DNA of 64,000 bases from Alnus glutinosa. Lineage: Eukaryota > Streptophyta > Magnoliopsida > Fagales > Betulaceae. The stretch lies in NCBI RefSeq assembly GCF_958979055.1, contig NC_084891.1, forward strand, positions 697,001 to 761,000. Direction: 5' to 3'. Under the pieces are notes generated by a model. It saw only the letters and a list, made by a program, of their open reading frames with translations, was not told the DNA's origin and ran no database searches. Shown in pieces: positions 32,345-42,419 of the stretch. Position 1 is the first letter of the stretch; every line of letters starts with the position of its first letter. The position numbers and the translations under genes were made by a program.

Positions 32345-32960
32345 ATGGCTTCATGAAACAAAATTGGTTTAATATATCTTCTCAATTTGTGTAGTAAGCT
32401 CCTCCTTTTCAATTGTTGTAATCTCGATTTACCTTCTCTTTTTTTCGGTTTAGCTTTTATGTTTTTCTTCTCTCTTTTTTCCCTGTTGATTTTAATGTTT
32501 TTGATGTTTTTGATGGACACATACAAATATGCGTCCATAGATAATAATGACAAAATATATCATGTACATATTTATATCCATGATATTTGACACTTAACTA
32601 CAGATTCGATGTATCACACAATCCACGAATTGAATGCAAACTTTTGCATGAAAAAATTCTAGGAAACTATTTGATATATTATAAATTTTACTGTAATTTT
32701 TTACAAAATGATATGAACTTTTACGTGGCATTTTGACGAGTAGGTGCAATTTTACTGAGCGTCAATCTAGTGAGGGCAAGAATAGTACTATGCCCTAGTT
32801 ATGCATGCATAGCTAATGAAGGTGGGTACATGACCTGCCCATCTTCGGGCACTCAGAAACTTACTCCCCCCCCCCTGCAATTGCTGTTATGCTCCAAAGG
32901 GCTGCATCATTTATTTTGCTTCTGGAGCTTCAATGTGTACTGCCATTGCCACTGGGGCTT
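32345..32960 (+). pseudogene. Pin2-type inhibitor copy I, pseudogene
   Basis: Counterpart of copy F. Exon 1 (32,345-32,393) has TGA as codon 4 in place of GGA. The TATA box and the TTGACTTTGGTGCATGCA element are absent, because similarity to the other copies starts only at CACCTCAAAATTGATAGAGG. Exon 2 (from 32,744) lacks two codons near VN-L-VRA and has a lengthened C run (about 32,866) that shifts the frame after QKLTPP, ahead of CNCC. Intron borders GT-AG are kept. With no promoter, a stop and a frameshift it is dead. Confidence 0.88.
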
Positions 32961-33339
32961 GAAGGGATGGACATGCGATACCTATTAAACATGTTTGTTT
33001 GTACTCACATTTGGTTTGCAACATAAAGTTGTGTCTATGTGTTAATGTTACATAGAGACAATGAATTGTACGTACTTGTCGTACTATATCGTATTGTATT
33101 TGTATTGCTTATATTAATTGCACTTGTATTTCTACAGTACCATGTCGTTTTAGTGAGTTGCTATATTGTACAATAAAGATTTATCCCTTTGTGCTTTATG
33201 TTTGCAATCACGTTAATTCAATGAATGTTCTTTTGTTCATTTTGGATATTTTTGTTATCTTAATTTCTCCAACATTTCTCTAGCTAGTCTGTTGGACGTT
33301 TCAATAAAAACTCTAGCTGGCTTAAGATTGTTTAATCAC

Positions 33340-33545
33340 ATTCCGATAAATCTCTAACAAATGAAACTTGACATGTAAAATATTTAACTGAAATGAGAGG
33401 TAAACTGTGGAAATTGGGTTCAAACTGAGAACTTCTATATTAATACTATGATACCATATTAAATCACTAATTGTCTCAAAAGCTTAAACTGATAGAAAAT
33501 ATTAAATTTAGTTATTTAATTAATAGTACTTTAACGCACTGCAAC
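33340..33545. repeat. Dispersed AT-rich repeat behind copy I
   Basis: Counterpart of 24,790-24,980. Confidence 0.5.
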
Positions 33546-33660
33546 GAATGTCTAACAATATGAAATATCCTATTAGAAACTTAGAACATAAAATATGAAA
33601 CTTGTTAAAACTTGTTAGAACTTAGAAGTCCACAGTTTGAAGTGTTGCAGATTCTTTGCC

Positions 33661-33682
33661 ATATATATATATATATATATAT

Positions 33683-33726
<44 letters not shown>
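33661..33726. repeat. (AT)n microsatellite
   Basis: AT run broken by one TAGATA. Confidence 0.95.
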
Positions 33727-33729
<3 letters not shown>

Positions 33730-33807
33730 TTCATCGATTAATCATTGTTAAGGAGTATGGCAAAATGAAATAAAAACAAAAGGATTAACAAAAATGTTGA
33801 TCTATAA

Positions 33808-34140
33808 AGTGGCGGAGCCATAATTTTTGTTTACAAGGAGCAAGATTAATTAAAAGATAAGGTAAAACAAAAATTGGTTAAAAATATTAAAAGTATATAA
33901 CTAAGGAAACAATTCAACAAAGCGGCGCCATTTTTTTCCATATAGTCTTTATGAAAAATTATGGTTAACTCATTGACAGAGTGTTTTTTGTAGATATACT
34001 CTTTAGATGCGGCCTTTATCAGGTAATCATAAATTTTTCTTCTTAAGTAAGGACCTATTGATTGATTCACTAAATCTAGCTCCCTTGACACAAGCTTGTT
34101 TATACGATTGGGGCTTAATATAATCATTGCTCTCCATAAT
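33808..34140 (-). mobile_element. Possible DNA transposon remnant
   Basis: Begins with AGTGGCGGAGCCATAATTTT, a word often seen at the ends of plant hAT-like elements. A minus-strand frame of 93 codons (MIILSPNRINKLVSRELDLV...) fills it, but I cannot match it to a transposase domain. Ends and target duplication are not defined. Confidence 0.3.
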
Positions 34141-34176
34141 ATAAGTAACTACAATTATGAAAGAGAATACCTTCAA

Positions 34177-34928
34177 TAAAGATGGGCTGTAAAACCCTCA
34201 TTTTACAGCATCCAATTATAAATTGACAACTTATCAAAAACCAAAAAATACAATAAAAATAATATAAACATGAAAACACCTAATCCCCTACTCATCTCTC
34301 TTCTCTCTAATCTCCGCTGGACCCTTGTCTCTGCCAGACCCACCTCTCTAGCTGAAGCTTCCGCCGGCTGTACAGACCTCGGGCTTCGCCGTTGAATCCA
34401 ACTAAATCAATCTAGGAAATCCTGCCGTTGAATCCAACCTTGGGCTTCGCCGGATCTCTCTTTCCTTCGCCGTGTCTCTCTTTCCCCCGTCGGATCTCTC
34501 TCTCTAACGTTGAATCTGACCTCGGGCTTCGCCGAATTGGGTTTGGTGGGTCGAGGGCGTGGGTTCTCAAGGTGTTGGGAAACAGTGATCGAGGTCGAGG
34601 GCATGGGTTTCTGGGAGTTCGTCGGTGGTGGTGGTCGAGGTCGGGGTAGGGGTCAGGGTCGGGATCGTGGTCGGCCGGGGTGCTAGGCAACAGTGCCAAA
34701 TCTGGCCGTTTTTGGCAGCTCCATGTTCCGGCGCAGATTTAATAGTAGTTGTCGACGGAATCCGGCGACGGGTGGGGCTGAAGAGGTGGTGGTTTTTGAA
34801 AATCGATTGGACTTTTGAAAGGGAAACTATTCGGTGCTTTCATGCTTAATATATTTTAGTCTTTTAAATGATGTGTCAACTCTTTATTAGATGCTGTAAA
34901 ACATCACTTTTATAGCCCATTCTCATAG
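34177..34928. mobile_element. TIR element with GC-rich captured-looking interior
   Basis: Left end ATGGGCTGTAAAACCCTC, with TTTTACAGCATCCAAT inside; right end complement ATGGGCTATAAAAGTGATG with TTTTACAGCATCTAAT. These are clear terminal inverted repeats. The centre (34,300-34,860) is GC-rich and has repeated GACCTCGGGCTTCGCCG and GTCGAGG / GTCGGGGTAGGGGTCGG-type words. I found no target duplication. It is probably a MULE or hAT relative; short frames on both strands are products of the repeats. Confidence 0.6.
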
Positions 34929-35189
34929 AAAGGGCTCTCATATTTCATACAATTAAAATATGTAATATATGTAAACATATATATCTTCATCATCAATTAA
35001 TTTAAAAGAGCTAGCAATCCAAATATAAAAGTTTACAACAACAAATTTATTTCTTAATAGTAAATATTGATTACATACCCAAAACATTTTTAAGAGAACA
35101 AAATAATAATAATAATAATAATATCTGCCAATAAATTGTAGGATGCCTAATTGATAGGAAGTTGATTTTTATTTTTCACGTGGGAAAAT

Positions 35190-35690
35190 TTTATATATTC
35201 CTCAAACGACCACCTAATTGATAATGTCCCTTTAAACTATCAAAAATTTGTCAATGTCCCCCATGGCTAGCAAAAAGACAAAAATAACCTTTGAATTTTT
35301 TAAATAAAACAAGAATACCCCTATAAATTCGAATAGATATATTATTTTATTTTATTTTATTTTATTCTTTAAAAATGTTATTATTTTAGAAAAACAATTA
35401 AAAAAAACGAGTTTTTTTTTTTAAACGAAAAATTTTAAATTTCTTTAAAAAAATTATTATTATTATTATTTTTTTAAAAAAAAAAAAAGAGTATATTTAA
35501 CCACCCTTGATTTTTATGTACTTTTTTTTATTTTTTTTGTTTTATTTTTATTTGATTAAGTGTATTTTCGTCATTAGAGGAATATTGATAATTTTTGATA
35601 GTTTATGGGAGATATTATCAAAATTAAAAGTTTAGTAGGACATTGTCAATTGTGTAATAATTTGATGAAGACGTAGAGTTTACCCTTCTT
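35190..35690. mobile_element. Long-inverted-arm MITE (family 2)
   Basis: Left arm has ACCTAATTGATAATGTCCCT; right arm complement has ACACAATTGACAATGTCCTA and the outer AAACTCTACGTC. The centre is poly-T/poly-A. A right arm alone is at 6,740-6,912. Confidence 0.65.
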
Positions 35691-35943
35691 CTTTTTTTCT
35701 TTTTTTCTTTTTTTTTTTTATGATGGCTTTTGGTAAATAATGGTTTTATGGATAAGTGAGAGGTATGCGCTGCCTGGGAGTCCTTTCATAAACCTATAAT
35801 TTACCAATTTTCCTGCCCACAAGTCAAAACTCTTAATACTCCTAAGAATAATTGAAGAAACGGATTATGATTCTCTTAAATTATTTGTCCAAATTTAAGA
35901 AAATTTGTGTAGGTGATTGTAAGAGACCATTTATGGAACCCAC

Positions 35944-36125
35944 GAGTAATGCTACATATCACCCTTGTGTCCCCCTTTTGTCTCTCCAAAATTGATGTAG
36001 CTCTTAAAATTACCATTGAATTTATGATAGACCACTATTGGATTTTGATCCAATGGTGATTTTAAGAGCCACATAAATTTTGAAGAGACAAAAAATGAAT
36101 ACAAAAATGATATGTAGCATTACTC
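35944..36125. mobile_element. hAT-type MITE, relative of 10,295
   Basis: Ends GAGTAATGCTACATATCA and complement GAGTAATGCTACATATCA are identical. Flanks GGAACCCAC and GGAACTCAT form an 8-9 bp duplication with two changes. Confidence 0.8.
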
Positions 36126-36494
36126 GGAACTCATTTGACTAAATAAAAATTGGGCTGCCCAACTTCTCATTCGATCAGATGGGTATCATAAGTGATCTTT
36201 CACAATCACCTATTCAAATTTTTTTAAATTCGACCAAATATTTTGAGAGACTCATGATCCAAAAGAAACCAATCAAAAATATGGATTTTTTTTTTTTGTG
36301 TGTCAACTAAAAATATAGAGAGTTGAGATTAGGTGATAGAGCTTTTCAATTTGTCTAGCTTATGCGTGAACCATACTACAAGCTACAAGTCTACTAATCC
36401 GGCCTGTTCCTCGCTTTCAACTTATTAAAGTCGTATAGGAGGAGTAATTGCCATGCCTTAATTGAAAACCCAATAAAAATATTACAAAATATCC

Positions 36495-36845
36495 ATATGC
36501 AGATTCCAAGTTAAGAGCATTCATATTTTGCCAAGCAAATTTTAAGTAAAATATCATATTTTTTTATTTTAGCTATCAATTTTTTCAAAACATTTATATT
36601 CTTCCCTCTCTATTTTAACTATTAAGTTTCATTATTTCATTTAAAATATTCATTATTTATCTACTTTCACTATTCTCAAAGAGGAGACACCATCAAATTA
36701 ATTTTATTTTTTTTTAGTTTAATTTATGCATTGCGCATTGTAGCAGCTAATAATTTGTTTTCAGCTAAAATAGCTAACCGGATTGAGCTACTTTTTGCCC
36801 ATTTTTACTACAGCTACTTGAATGAGAATTCAGAATGAGAAACTA
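36495..36845. mobile_element. MITE-like element (AAGAGCATTCATATTT family)
   Basis: Left AAGAGCATTCATATTTTGCC and right GCTACTTGAATGAGAATTC show partial inverted symmetry, with TATTTTAGCT / AGCTAAAATAGCT inside. Related DNA is at 40,465-40,660 plus 41,389-41,490 (split by a later insertion), 52,785-53,080 and 63,580-63,685. It may be a PIF/Harbinger-type MITE; the class is uncertain. Confidence 0.45.
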
Positions 36846-38205
36846 CGCTTAACAACCTAGTGCTATGAGGGGAATACGATTAGCAAAATTATAAAATGGA
36901 AAGTAAAAATAAAGCAAATCAAGGAAAATGTTGGCTGAATGTTTATGTATATGAGATTTTTAATATGTTTTACACTCTAACATGCACTGATTAATTAAGT
37001 ATTGCTTTCCCTTGTTAATTATCTGATAGCAACTAAGTTTACATGTATTATATATATGGATGCTCTGAATCTCTGATATAATATTGCTGGAAAAGAAAAT
37101 GCTAAGAATTTTAAGTTTTATTATGAAAGAAATTCTCTCATTTTAACAATAATGAAATGAGTTTTTCATTGACTTTTCACTAAGGCGTGATGTTGCGCTA
37201 GTTTCTAAAAACCTTGCATTTGTTGCAAAAGAAAATTTTAGCCTTGATTTTTGAACCAGCTCTTCATTTTATGACAAAAGAAAGAGAGAAATTTTTGAAG
37301 TAATTAAACAAAGGGCTCCTATATATCACACACAAGGATTGGTCTGACTGTTTTGCTTACTAAGGGCTTCTTTGGGTTTTTTAATTTCAAAACTTGCAAT
37401 TGAAATGTAAAGATTCTAAATTGTGTACTCACCATTGCCATTGCCATTGCCACCTGTAAAATTGTATTTTTTATAAATATAGCCGCAGTGGGTGAGGAGA
37501 CCTTGAGGTTGAGAGGTAGGCTAGATTTTTGTGGGGTTCAGCCATCTTTAGGGGTTAGTCAATATTAATGATCCCTTTTGTATATTTAATGAATAGAAAT
37601 GGTTTAGAAAAGGAAAAAAGAAAAAAGAAATAGAAATAGTTTAAGGAAGGATGTTATGTACATGTCACCTAAACATATATGAAATTATGTTAAGATATGT
37701 TCTGTATAGAGCTCAGGTAATCTGTTTACGGTTTCTGTGAAAGATGAGTTTGTAGTTTTAAGAAGAAGAAAAAAATTCCGTTGCTTTGTCTAAAGCGAAT
37801 ACAATAATACAATATTAATGATATATATTGAATAGTGCTTGTCTTTTATATATAAGGCATTTGGACTTTTACATGGTATAAAATTGGGTTCTTTAGACGA
37901 TGATGGACATTTTTCTCCCGATGTTGAACACGTGTTTGACCAAAATTGCCACACGTGAGGAGACGTATTAAAGTGTTTCATATCGCCAAAAAATACATGA
38001 CCTGAGAACTTTATAAATCATGGTGTCTCATCAATCCTCTCTCAAAGCGTCTTTTAAGAATGAGTAAGATCTTTGGACTTTTACATCGTGAAGTCAAAGA
38101 TAAAATTAAAATAAAATACAAATAGGTAAGGAAATATATAAGAAGACAAATAAAATCATATAAACTAGGTTTGTCATTGATAGGCCAATCTCAAATGGGA
38201 GAATA
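36846..38205. other. Intergenic DNA before copy J
   Basis: No gene seen. It contains two ACACGTG words near 37,928 and 37,951 and AT-rich single-copy-looking DNA. Confidence 0.4.
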
Positions 38206-38476
38206 TCAAAGCAGAAAACTTTTGGGGGGACAAAAAATTAATTTTGGGGAATTATTATCTAAGGAAATTAGGAAGTTGACTTTTAATTAGGTCCATTAAA
38301 TAATTTTCACTATTCATTTCTTTACACTATTCTCCTCCCTAAGATATACATTCTTCTCCAATTAGCTAGCTAGCTGTGTATGTTTAATATTGAAGCCACA
38401 CTTAATTAATCTATAAAAATTTTAAAAAAAATAAAAAAGAAAAAAAAAAGTCACACTTAATTAATTATTTCAAATT

Positions 38477-38594
38477 TGACTTTGGTGCATCGATCCTTCC
38501 GTATATACCTAGATGTTGCAGCTGATAATGTAGAATGTGCCAACTTTTTTTTATTTTAATTAATTTTTTATTCCAAGGATTACTACTATAAATA
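38477..38594 (+). promoter_or_regulatory. Promoter region of Pin2 copy J
   Basis: The upstream element reads TTGACTTTGGTGCATCGA, so the RY core GCATGC is lost, unlike in its twin G. TATAAATA is at 38,587, 50 bp before the ATG. Confidence 0.65.
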
Positions 38595-38636
38595 TGCAAT
38601 ATTGTTAACACCTTAAAATTGGTATAGAGAGGAAAT

Positions 38637-39078
38637 ATGGCTTGCAACAAAGTTGGTGTATTACATGTTTTCCTTTTGTGTGGTAATTCAAGCTCCTCCC
38701 ACTCCTCTTCAATTATCTTCTCTTCTGTTTGTTTCGTACTTTGTGCTTCTTCTTCTTCTTCTTTTTCCATTTATTTTTATGTTTTTTTTTTATTTATGAT
38801 AATCTAATATATATAAAAGTGAAAATAATTTTTCAGTATTTTATGTTTTGGGTTAATTAACATTTTTGTTTTGTTGAGTAGGTGCAATTCTACTGAGCGT
38901 CAATCCAGAAATTACGTTCGCAAAAGCATGCCCACAATTTTGCTATGGGGATGTAGCGTATATGACCTGCCCATCTTCAGGCAATGAGCACCTTGCTCCT
39001 GCCTGCAATTGCTGCCTTGCTGGAAAGGGCTGCACCCTTTATTCTGCTGATGGAACTTCAATTTGTACTGCTACTTGA
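38637..39078 (+). CDS. Pin2-type proteinase inhibitor copy J (2 exons)
   Basis: Exon 1 is 38,637-38,682 and exon 2 is 38,882-39,078, with a 199-bp GT-AG phase-1 intron. The product is 80 residues. Exon 1 codes the same residues as copy G (MACNKVGVLHVFLLC). The mature domain is CPQFC, YGDVAYMTC, CPSSGNEHLAPACNCC, LAGKGC and YSADGTSICTAT, with all eight cysteines. It differs from G at few residues (TMF to ITF, S to G, S to N, E to K). I infer a secreted serine proteinase inhibitor. The changed upstream element hints that its control may differ from that of G. Confidence 0.92.
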
Positions 39079-39324
39079 GAGGGGGTTTAACATGCGATGT
39101 TAAATATGTTAACATAAAGTTGATGAAATAATATCTAATAAAATAAAACAATAGACTTTATTGTCTTTATGTTATGTTAATGTACAATATTTATATATAT
39201 ATATATATATGTTTGTTAGAATGTTATTTATGAAAATAAAATGGATCCATTGTATCATAATTGATTTTGTGTAATACAGTGATTTATAGTACTGGTTTCG
39301 TATATTACTCTAATTATCTCATTA

Positions 39325-39524
39325 TTTCTTTTGCAAAATTTAGTTGTGATTTGAGATTGCAAAATATTATACTCGAAAGAGATGCGATGCAGATAATGAA
39401 TGTTGTGAAGGCTCAGGATAGAAATTGGAGTAATTTGGAACAACTTGTGAATGATATTAGAGGTGGTTTGAATACCCTGCAAGATTGGCAAATCTGCCCT
39501 GTAAGAAGGGAGGCTAGTGTTGTC
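39325..39524 (+). pseudogene. RNase H-like (RVT_3) fragment behind copy J
   Basis: One open frame reads CDLRLQNIILERDAMQIMNV, VKAQDRNWSNLEQLVNDIRG and LQDWQICPVRREASVV. This resembles the C-terminal half of the RNase H-like domain common in plant genomes (acidic D in LERDA, W near NWS, final VRREA before the usual N-x-xAH). The N-terminal half and the end are missing. The same remnant follows G, H and probably K, so it was carried along when the Pin2 unit multiplied. Confidence 0.65.
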
Positions 39525-39654
39525 TAGACTATATATGTAGCAGTAAATAAGGTTATTGGTCAAGTCTAGATAGAAGAGACACCTAGCTATACCCGCGACC
39601 GTGTATTACTAGATCGAGCAAAATTAAAAATGCTAGCCCTAAACTTAGAATATG

Positions 39655-39835
39655 CGTTAACATATTCATATCGAGAATTTTAATAGGATTTATTTAAATA
39701 TTCTAACGAATGATTGAAATTGAAAAAAAATTAAAATATGAATATCCTAAATTGACACTTTTTAAAGTTTAGATACTTTTTTAAAAAAATTAATGGAAGA
39801 ACCGGGGTTATTATTGAGGTTTTCCTATAATTTTA
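39655..39835. mobile_element. Right arm of family 1 MITE
   Basis: Counterpart of 28,165-28,335, with GAATTTTAATAGGATTTATT and an AAGAACCGGGGTTATTATTG end. Confidence 0.5.
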
Positions 39836-39839
39836 TTAA

Positions 39840-40460
39840 GTAATAATAAATTTAAAAATATATCAATGCAAAAAAATTGATTACATACCCGAAACATTTT
39901 TAAGAAAAAAAAAAAAAAGATAAGAATATTTGTTGTAAAGCTTTGCTTCTTGTTATTGAAGATTGTGTGAATCTGCCAAATTGAGGCTAAAAAAAATACT
40001 ATCTGCCAATAAATTGTAGGAAGCCTAACTGATAGGAAGGGGATTTTTTTTTTTTTTTTTTCCTTAATATATATATATATATAATGACTTTTTGGTTAAT
40101 CTCGATTGGTAAATAATAATGTTTTTTATGGATAAGTGGGAGGTCTACGCTGCCTCACAACTGTACAAGCAAGTTTGCCTGTCTTTCAATTCATAGCTTG
40201 ACTAACTTTCGGAAACTAAATATTAAATTTACCAATTTTCCTGCCCACAAGTCAAAGCTCTTTTTCTCTAATCACAAATCAAAGCTCTTGAATACCCCTA
40301 AGAACAATTCAAGAAACCAATCGAGAATACAAAGAGTTGAGATTAGGTGATAGAGCTTTTCAATTTGTCTAGCTTTTGCGTGGACCTTACTACAAGCTAC
40401 AAGTCTAATAATCCCTTGCCTTCAAAACCCAATAAAAATATTACAATATAGATATATGCA
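39840..40460. other. Intergenic DNA after copy J
   Basis: Matches 28,340-29,110 after copy G (AATTGTAGGAAGCCTAACTG; ATAGAGCTTTTCAATTTGTC). No gene. Confidence 0.5.
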
Positions 40461-40668
40461 GATTCCAAGTTAAATGCATTCATATTTAGCCAAGCAAATT
40501 TTAAGTAAAAAAATCACGTTTTTTTATTTTAATTATTAACTCTCTCATATCCTTTATTTTGGCTTTCAACTTTTATTATTTCATTTAAAATATTTATTCT
40601 TTATTTACTTTCACTATTCTAAAAAAAGAGAGAGAATCAATTTAATTTTTTTTTCTTAATTTAATTTA

Positions 40669-41388
40669 GGGTTAAATACCCTATTGATACCTGAGTTTTA
40701 AACTTTTTTAAATTTAGTATCTAAGTTTTCATTTGTTTCATAGGTAGTACCTGAGTTAGAGAAAAAAAACCTATTTGGTACATCTGTTACATTTTTCATC
40801 CAAATATTAGCGGCTCGCCACATGTCAACTGCTAAGGTTGACACGTGGCACTATAATAATAATAATAATAAAATTAAAAAAAATAAAAAAAAATAAAAAA
40901 AAAAAAAAAAAAAAAAAAAGAAGAAGAAGAGAAGAAAAGAAGAGGGGTGACTTGGCCACTGTCACCCCCATTTTGGCCAAGGAGGTTTGACTCGTCTGGA
41001 AACCACCCCATGGAAGAAAAAAAAAATGATAGGTTTTGGTCCTTGGGGGTAGCCGAACCACCCCCGTGGGCCACAGGGGTGGTTCAGCCACCCCAGACCG
41101 ACCAAGGGGAGCCACCCCTTTTCTTTTTTCTTTTCTTTTTTCATTTTTTTTAAAGTGATTATTTGATTATTTTTAATTAATTTTGAAAGATTTTTATTTT
41201 TTATATAGTGCCACGTTTCAACCTCGGTGGTTGACACATCGCGACCGTTAATATTTAGATGGAAAATATAACAGATGTATCAAACGGGTTTTTACCCCTA
41301 ATTCAGGTACCATTTATGAAACAAATGAAAACTCGGGTACTAGATTTAAAAAAGCCTAAAACTCAGGTATAAATAAGGTATTTAACCC
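40669..41388. mobile_element. MULE-type element with perfect 9-bp TSD
   Basis: TTTAATTTA at 40,660-40,668 and 41,389-41,397 flanks 720 bp. Ends GGGTTAAATACC and complement GGGTTAAATACC are identical. Inverted arms run for about 180 bp (TTCATTTGTTTCATA; ATCTGTTA; GACACGTGGCACTAT). The centre is an A/GAA tract and GC-richer DNA with mirrored words. It has no transposase. It split a MITE-like repeat whose unsplit relative at 36,495-36,845 shows the single TTTAATTTA. Confidence 0.92.
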
Positions 41389-41721
41389 TTTAATTTATAC
41401 ATTGTTACTTATTGTAGCAGCTAACCATATATATATATATATATAACTAATCAGATTACGCTACTTTTTTGCCCATTTTTACTACCAAAATATTCTTTTT
41501 TTCTTTTTTTTTCCCCTTAATTTAGATAAGGATTTTCTTGGTAAATCATGCAACCCTAATTTGATAATTGGACAAAATGAAAGAATATATAGTAAAGAAA
41601 ATAACTTCTATAAGTACCTACCATAAACTAAGCCCTTTACACATTCTAATAAAAAAGAGACACATCAGCATATTACACCAAATGAGATTACGCGGAAAAC
41701 ATATGATCAATTTTTTGTTAA

Positions 41722-42060
41722 ACTTCACAAACTCTTAATTTAGTGTATACATCTTTCAATTTATTTTTTTGTTTTTCAATTTCATCCATCCGTTAGGATT
41801 TAACGGAAAATCCTAATGGAATGGTGTCAAAATTCTCAAAAATACCCATATTTTTTTAGGAAAAAAGTTGCAAAGATTTAGGCGTTGGTCAAGATTAACG
41901 GAATTTGCAAAAAAAAAAAAAAAAATACTCATGCCTGATTCTTTGACATTTTTATTAATATTTTTTTACAAGAAAAACAAAAGTATGGGTATTTTGAGAA
42001 TTTTAACCAGATTTAATAAGAAAAGCAACGACATTTCAAAAGAGTCAGTAAATTTTTTTC
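41722..42060. mobile_element. Reduced family 1 MITE, remnant of the K intron
   Basis: Same insertion as in the copy H intron but with part of each arm deleted. Similarity to block 3 begins exactly at its left end. Confidence 0.65.
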
Positions 42061-42211
42061 TAATATTTTTGTTTCGAAAAAAAGAGAAAAGAAAAAAGTG
42101 TTATCAAACAAAACATATACGCTAGTCATGTACGTTTAATAAACATCAATTATTATGTACAAAAGTTTCTTAAATGTTGTTTTCTTAATCATATATATTG
42201 ATGATCAGTAG

Positions 42212-42411
42212 GTGCAATTCTGCTGAGCGTGAATCTAGAAACTGCGAGCGCAAAATTATGCCCACAAATTTGCACTGCAGATATAGCGTATATGACCTGT
42301 CCATCTTCCGGCAACGAGCACCTTACTCCTGCTGCCTGCAATTGCTGCTTTGCTAAAGAGGGGTGCACCCTTTACTTTGCTGATGGAACTGCATTCTGCA
42401 CTGGGACTTGA
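42212..42411 (+). pseudogene. Pin2-type inhibitor copy K, exon 1 missing
   Basis: Exon 2 is intact: AILLSVNLETASAK, CPQIC, TADIAYMTC, CPSSGNEHLTPAACNCC, FAKEGC and YFADGTAFCTGT, eight cysteines, 65 residues plus TGA. It is the counterpart of copy H. No MAGNK-type exon 1, TATA box or promoter element is found between the MULE-type element and this exon; similarity to block 3 starts at the MITE edge near 41,722. Unless an unrelated upstream exon is spliced on, the copy lacks most of its signal peptide and its promoter. The clean exon 2 suggests the loss was recent. Confidence 0.78.
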
Positions 42412-42419
42412 AGGGGCGG

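Noticed and set aside
34407-34849. Arginine/proline-rich frames on both strands
   Set aside because: They overlap inside a repeat-rich GC island of a TIR element and have no splice or domain support.
40825-41237. Frames within the MULE-type element
   Set aside because: They arise from the inverted arms and the poly-A/GAA tract; no transposase motif.
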